Assembly: GCA_024516155.1 (NCBI GenBank)
Contig: JAJJXM010000004.1
Coordinates: 1,116,001-1,180,000, forward strand
Reading direction: 5' to 3'
DNA from: Pyronema omphalodes
Taxonomy: Eukaryota; Ascomycota; Pezizomycetes; Pezizales; Pyronemataceae
DNA length: 64,000 bases
The translations under genes and the position numbers were made by a program. Below are positions 62,358-64,000 of this stretch, in pieces. Every line of letters begins with the position of its first letter. The first letter of the stretch is position 1. The notes beneath the pieces are model-generated. The model did not search any database and was not told where the DNA came from. It saw only the letters and a list, made by a program, of their open reading frames with translations.

Positions 62358-64000
62358 GGCCTTTCAGATCTTGGTCGGCGTATGATGAAAATTTAACTAA
62401 AGCAGAGAGAGCAGTTGAAACTGCCACTGGCGGATCTTCGCAAGGAGCATAGTGATGCAAGACCTGGTGTCTCACTGGGTGGTCTAAATAGGCAACGAGG
62501 ACAGGAACAGGTTATTGCTTTGATGGCGTTGTGATTTGATGTAAGTCTAGTCTGGAATTGACTAAAAAGAGGGGGAGGGGCAATTGGGTGATAAACTTTG
62601 ATTAAGCTTTGGGGACACTCGAAGGAAAGTTGAAATTTAAACTACGGTGAGCCTTAGGATTGGAAGCGAATGGAAGATTAAAGTGGCAGATATGTTTAGG
62701 ATGAAGCATGAGGGTGTTGTAATTTGTTTGTGGATTTTTTTTTTTTGGAAGGTTTATCAAGTCCGGAGTTCAAGGCTTCAAGCTCGCGATGTCGTAGTGT
62801 ATGACATAGGAGATTCATGGCGAATCTGGGATGATCAAAAATGGCAGTATTTCTTTTTGGAATTGTGGAAACTATATTGGGGTATGACTCTAACGTCTGG
62901 CTTCTTGGAAAAGGATATATATTGCACTGGATAACATTGCTGTGTTTGATTTTGATTTTATTATTTTCTTCTGTATAAAAAACTGGGGTGGTATTTTTAG
63001 AGGAGTGGATATGTAATAGCTAGAAGGCATAAGGAATTTGCGGGATTTGTAAGCATATAGACCACTTCCCTGGGATTTTCGTTCATTATGTTCATATCTA
63101 TTTATTTAGTCACACGCTAAACGAAGCCTGAATGGCTTATGCAGGATAAAAGAAATCCAATGCTGCCCTTGTAGTCTAAGACACCTAGTAAGGTTCCGTT
63201 GCTGTGTTCTTGTGTGGGTCTTGTGAAGCCATACTTCACCGGATTATCAGGAAAAATGGACAAGCTGATGATGATGATGACCTGGAGGTATTTCGAAGAG
63301 CTAAAGAATATCTATGCTGCTCCTTGAAAATAATAGGCCATTAGAAACCCTTTATTAAGGACTGTACAGCTGAGCCACCACGTATCCTGGTGTAAACTGT
63401 GTCACTAGGGACCTGGCAGTTACTCTTACTACCAAGTCCCATCTGAATCTCGCTTATATGCTTGATGTTGACTACAGCTGAATTCTGTCGGCAGTTGACT
63501 AGGCTGATAATACTCTACGTGTCGCAGTTGCGTGCACAAACGTGTACCGTATTAGTACCCTGTTTGCTTGATCCTCTGGAAATCTGACTACACGTTGCTA
63601 GTGTGTTTAGCATCACTAGTCCATGGAGTGAGTGGCACACGACAAAATAAATATCAACATCAACATCTACGCGAAATTGTGGGGACCAGGCCTGTAATAG
63701 GACCGCTTGTACTTGCTAGGCAGTAAAAAGGACCTTATAATGTGCAGTAGGGGCATGCAGTCAACGTCAAGTCGCTTTCCATATGGTTGAGTTAATAGGA
63801 TAATCCATACGTAAGAATTACTAATATCACTCATCTTATCGATTGAAGGTCCTAAATATATGGTATAGTTTATCGCATCTTGCGCGTTTGATTTTAATTT
63901 TATTTTAATAATACTCCATTCGAAGCTTTTAGGACCTATGTGGGATAAACGAAAGCCAAAAATCTTGTCTCGCATCTTCTGTGTAAATCTATTCGAGCTG
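62358..64000. other. Intergenic region to the window end
   Basis: No gene supported. A possible non-LTR 3' end on the minus strand at about 63098-63150: ATTTATTT tail, then a hairpin AAGCC-TGAAT-GGCTT, laid out like the LINE-M end, but no target duplication was found. Confidence 0.4.

Noticed and set aside
62647..62934. 95-codon ORF near the tRNA
   Set aside because: Length is within chance expectation for AT-rich DNA and no motif or homology signal is seen.

Overview
The window looks like a transposon-rich stretch of a filamentous fungus. The evidence is chromodomain Ty3/gypsy elements, Tad1-like non-LTR elements with an RNase H domain, a multi-pass membrane protein of a type common in fungi, and TTAGGG-like motifs. 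A truffle-like Pezizomycete would fit the transposon load and large intergenic spaces, but that placement is inference. Only two host genes are supported: a membrane-protein gene at 12345-14465 and a tRNA-Gln(CTG) at 62276-62347.

Layout. 1-7602: a minus-strand Ty3/gypsy element (Gypsy-1; its 3' LTR is cut by the window edge) inserted into a minus-strand LINE remnant (7603-7835). 7885-8917: four short tandem-repeat arrays. 8555-11270: a low-copy repeat carrying a 532-bp hAT-type MITE (8950-9481) and a 645-bp internally deleted LINE (10533-11177); a permuted copy without these insertions lies at 60640-61690. 12345-14465: host gene. 15336-60516: 45 kb that is almost all transposon, with only about 0.2 kb of host DNA (43014-43217) between two non-LTR elements, LINE-M (minus, 15336-43000) and LINE-P (plus, 43232-60516).

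Nesting, read from target-site duplications (TSDs). LINE-M (GAGCATAAGCGTC) contains solo LTR X (GGCGT), which contains element A1 (TAAAC). The right LTR of A1 contains Gypsy-2 (ATAAY), the pol of Gypsy-2 contains a solo A-type LTR (TCCAC), and that LTR contains two tandem 1.8-kb ORF1-only non-LTR elements (half-LINEs). LINE-P (ACCGCCCCTGGATA) contains element A2 (CAGGG) and solo LTR Y (TTAGC); the left LTR of A2 carries a third half-LINE.

Main points. (1) All three half-LINE copies sit at the same position in the A-type LTR, in the same orientation, about 135 bp downstream of its TATA box: an apparent site-specific, ORF1-only parasite of an LTR retrotransposon. (2) Both gypsy elements carry a third ORF after pol, with a conserved Cys/His domain and a C-terminal hydrophobic helix encoded across the polypurine tract and into the 3' LTR. 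(3) In the gypsy elements the primer-binding site is complementary to the predicted mRNA 5' end, and the two copies covary, which indicates Tf1-type self-priming. (4) Gag and Pol are joined by -1 frameshift arrangements that are conserved between copies. Most elements are decayed by scattered nonsense and indel mutations; the nonsense changes examined are not of the RIP type.
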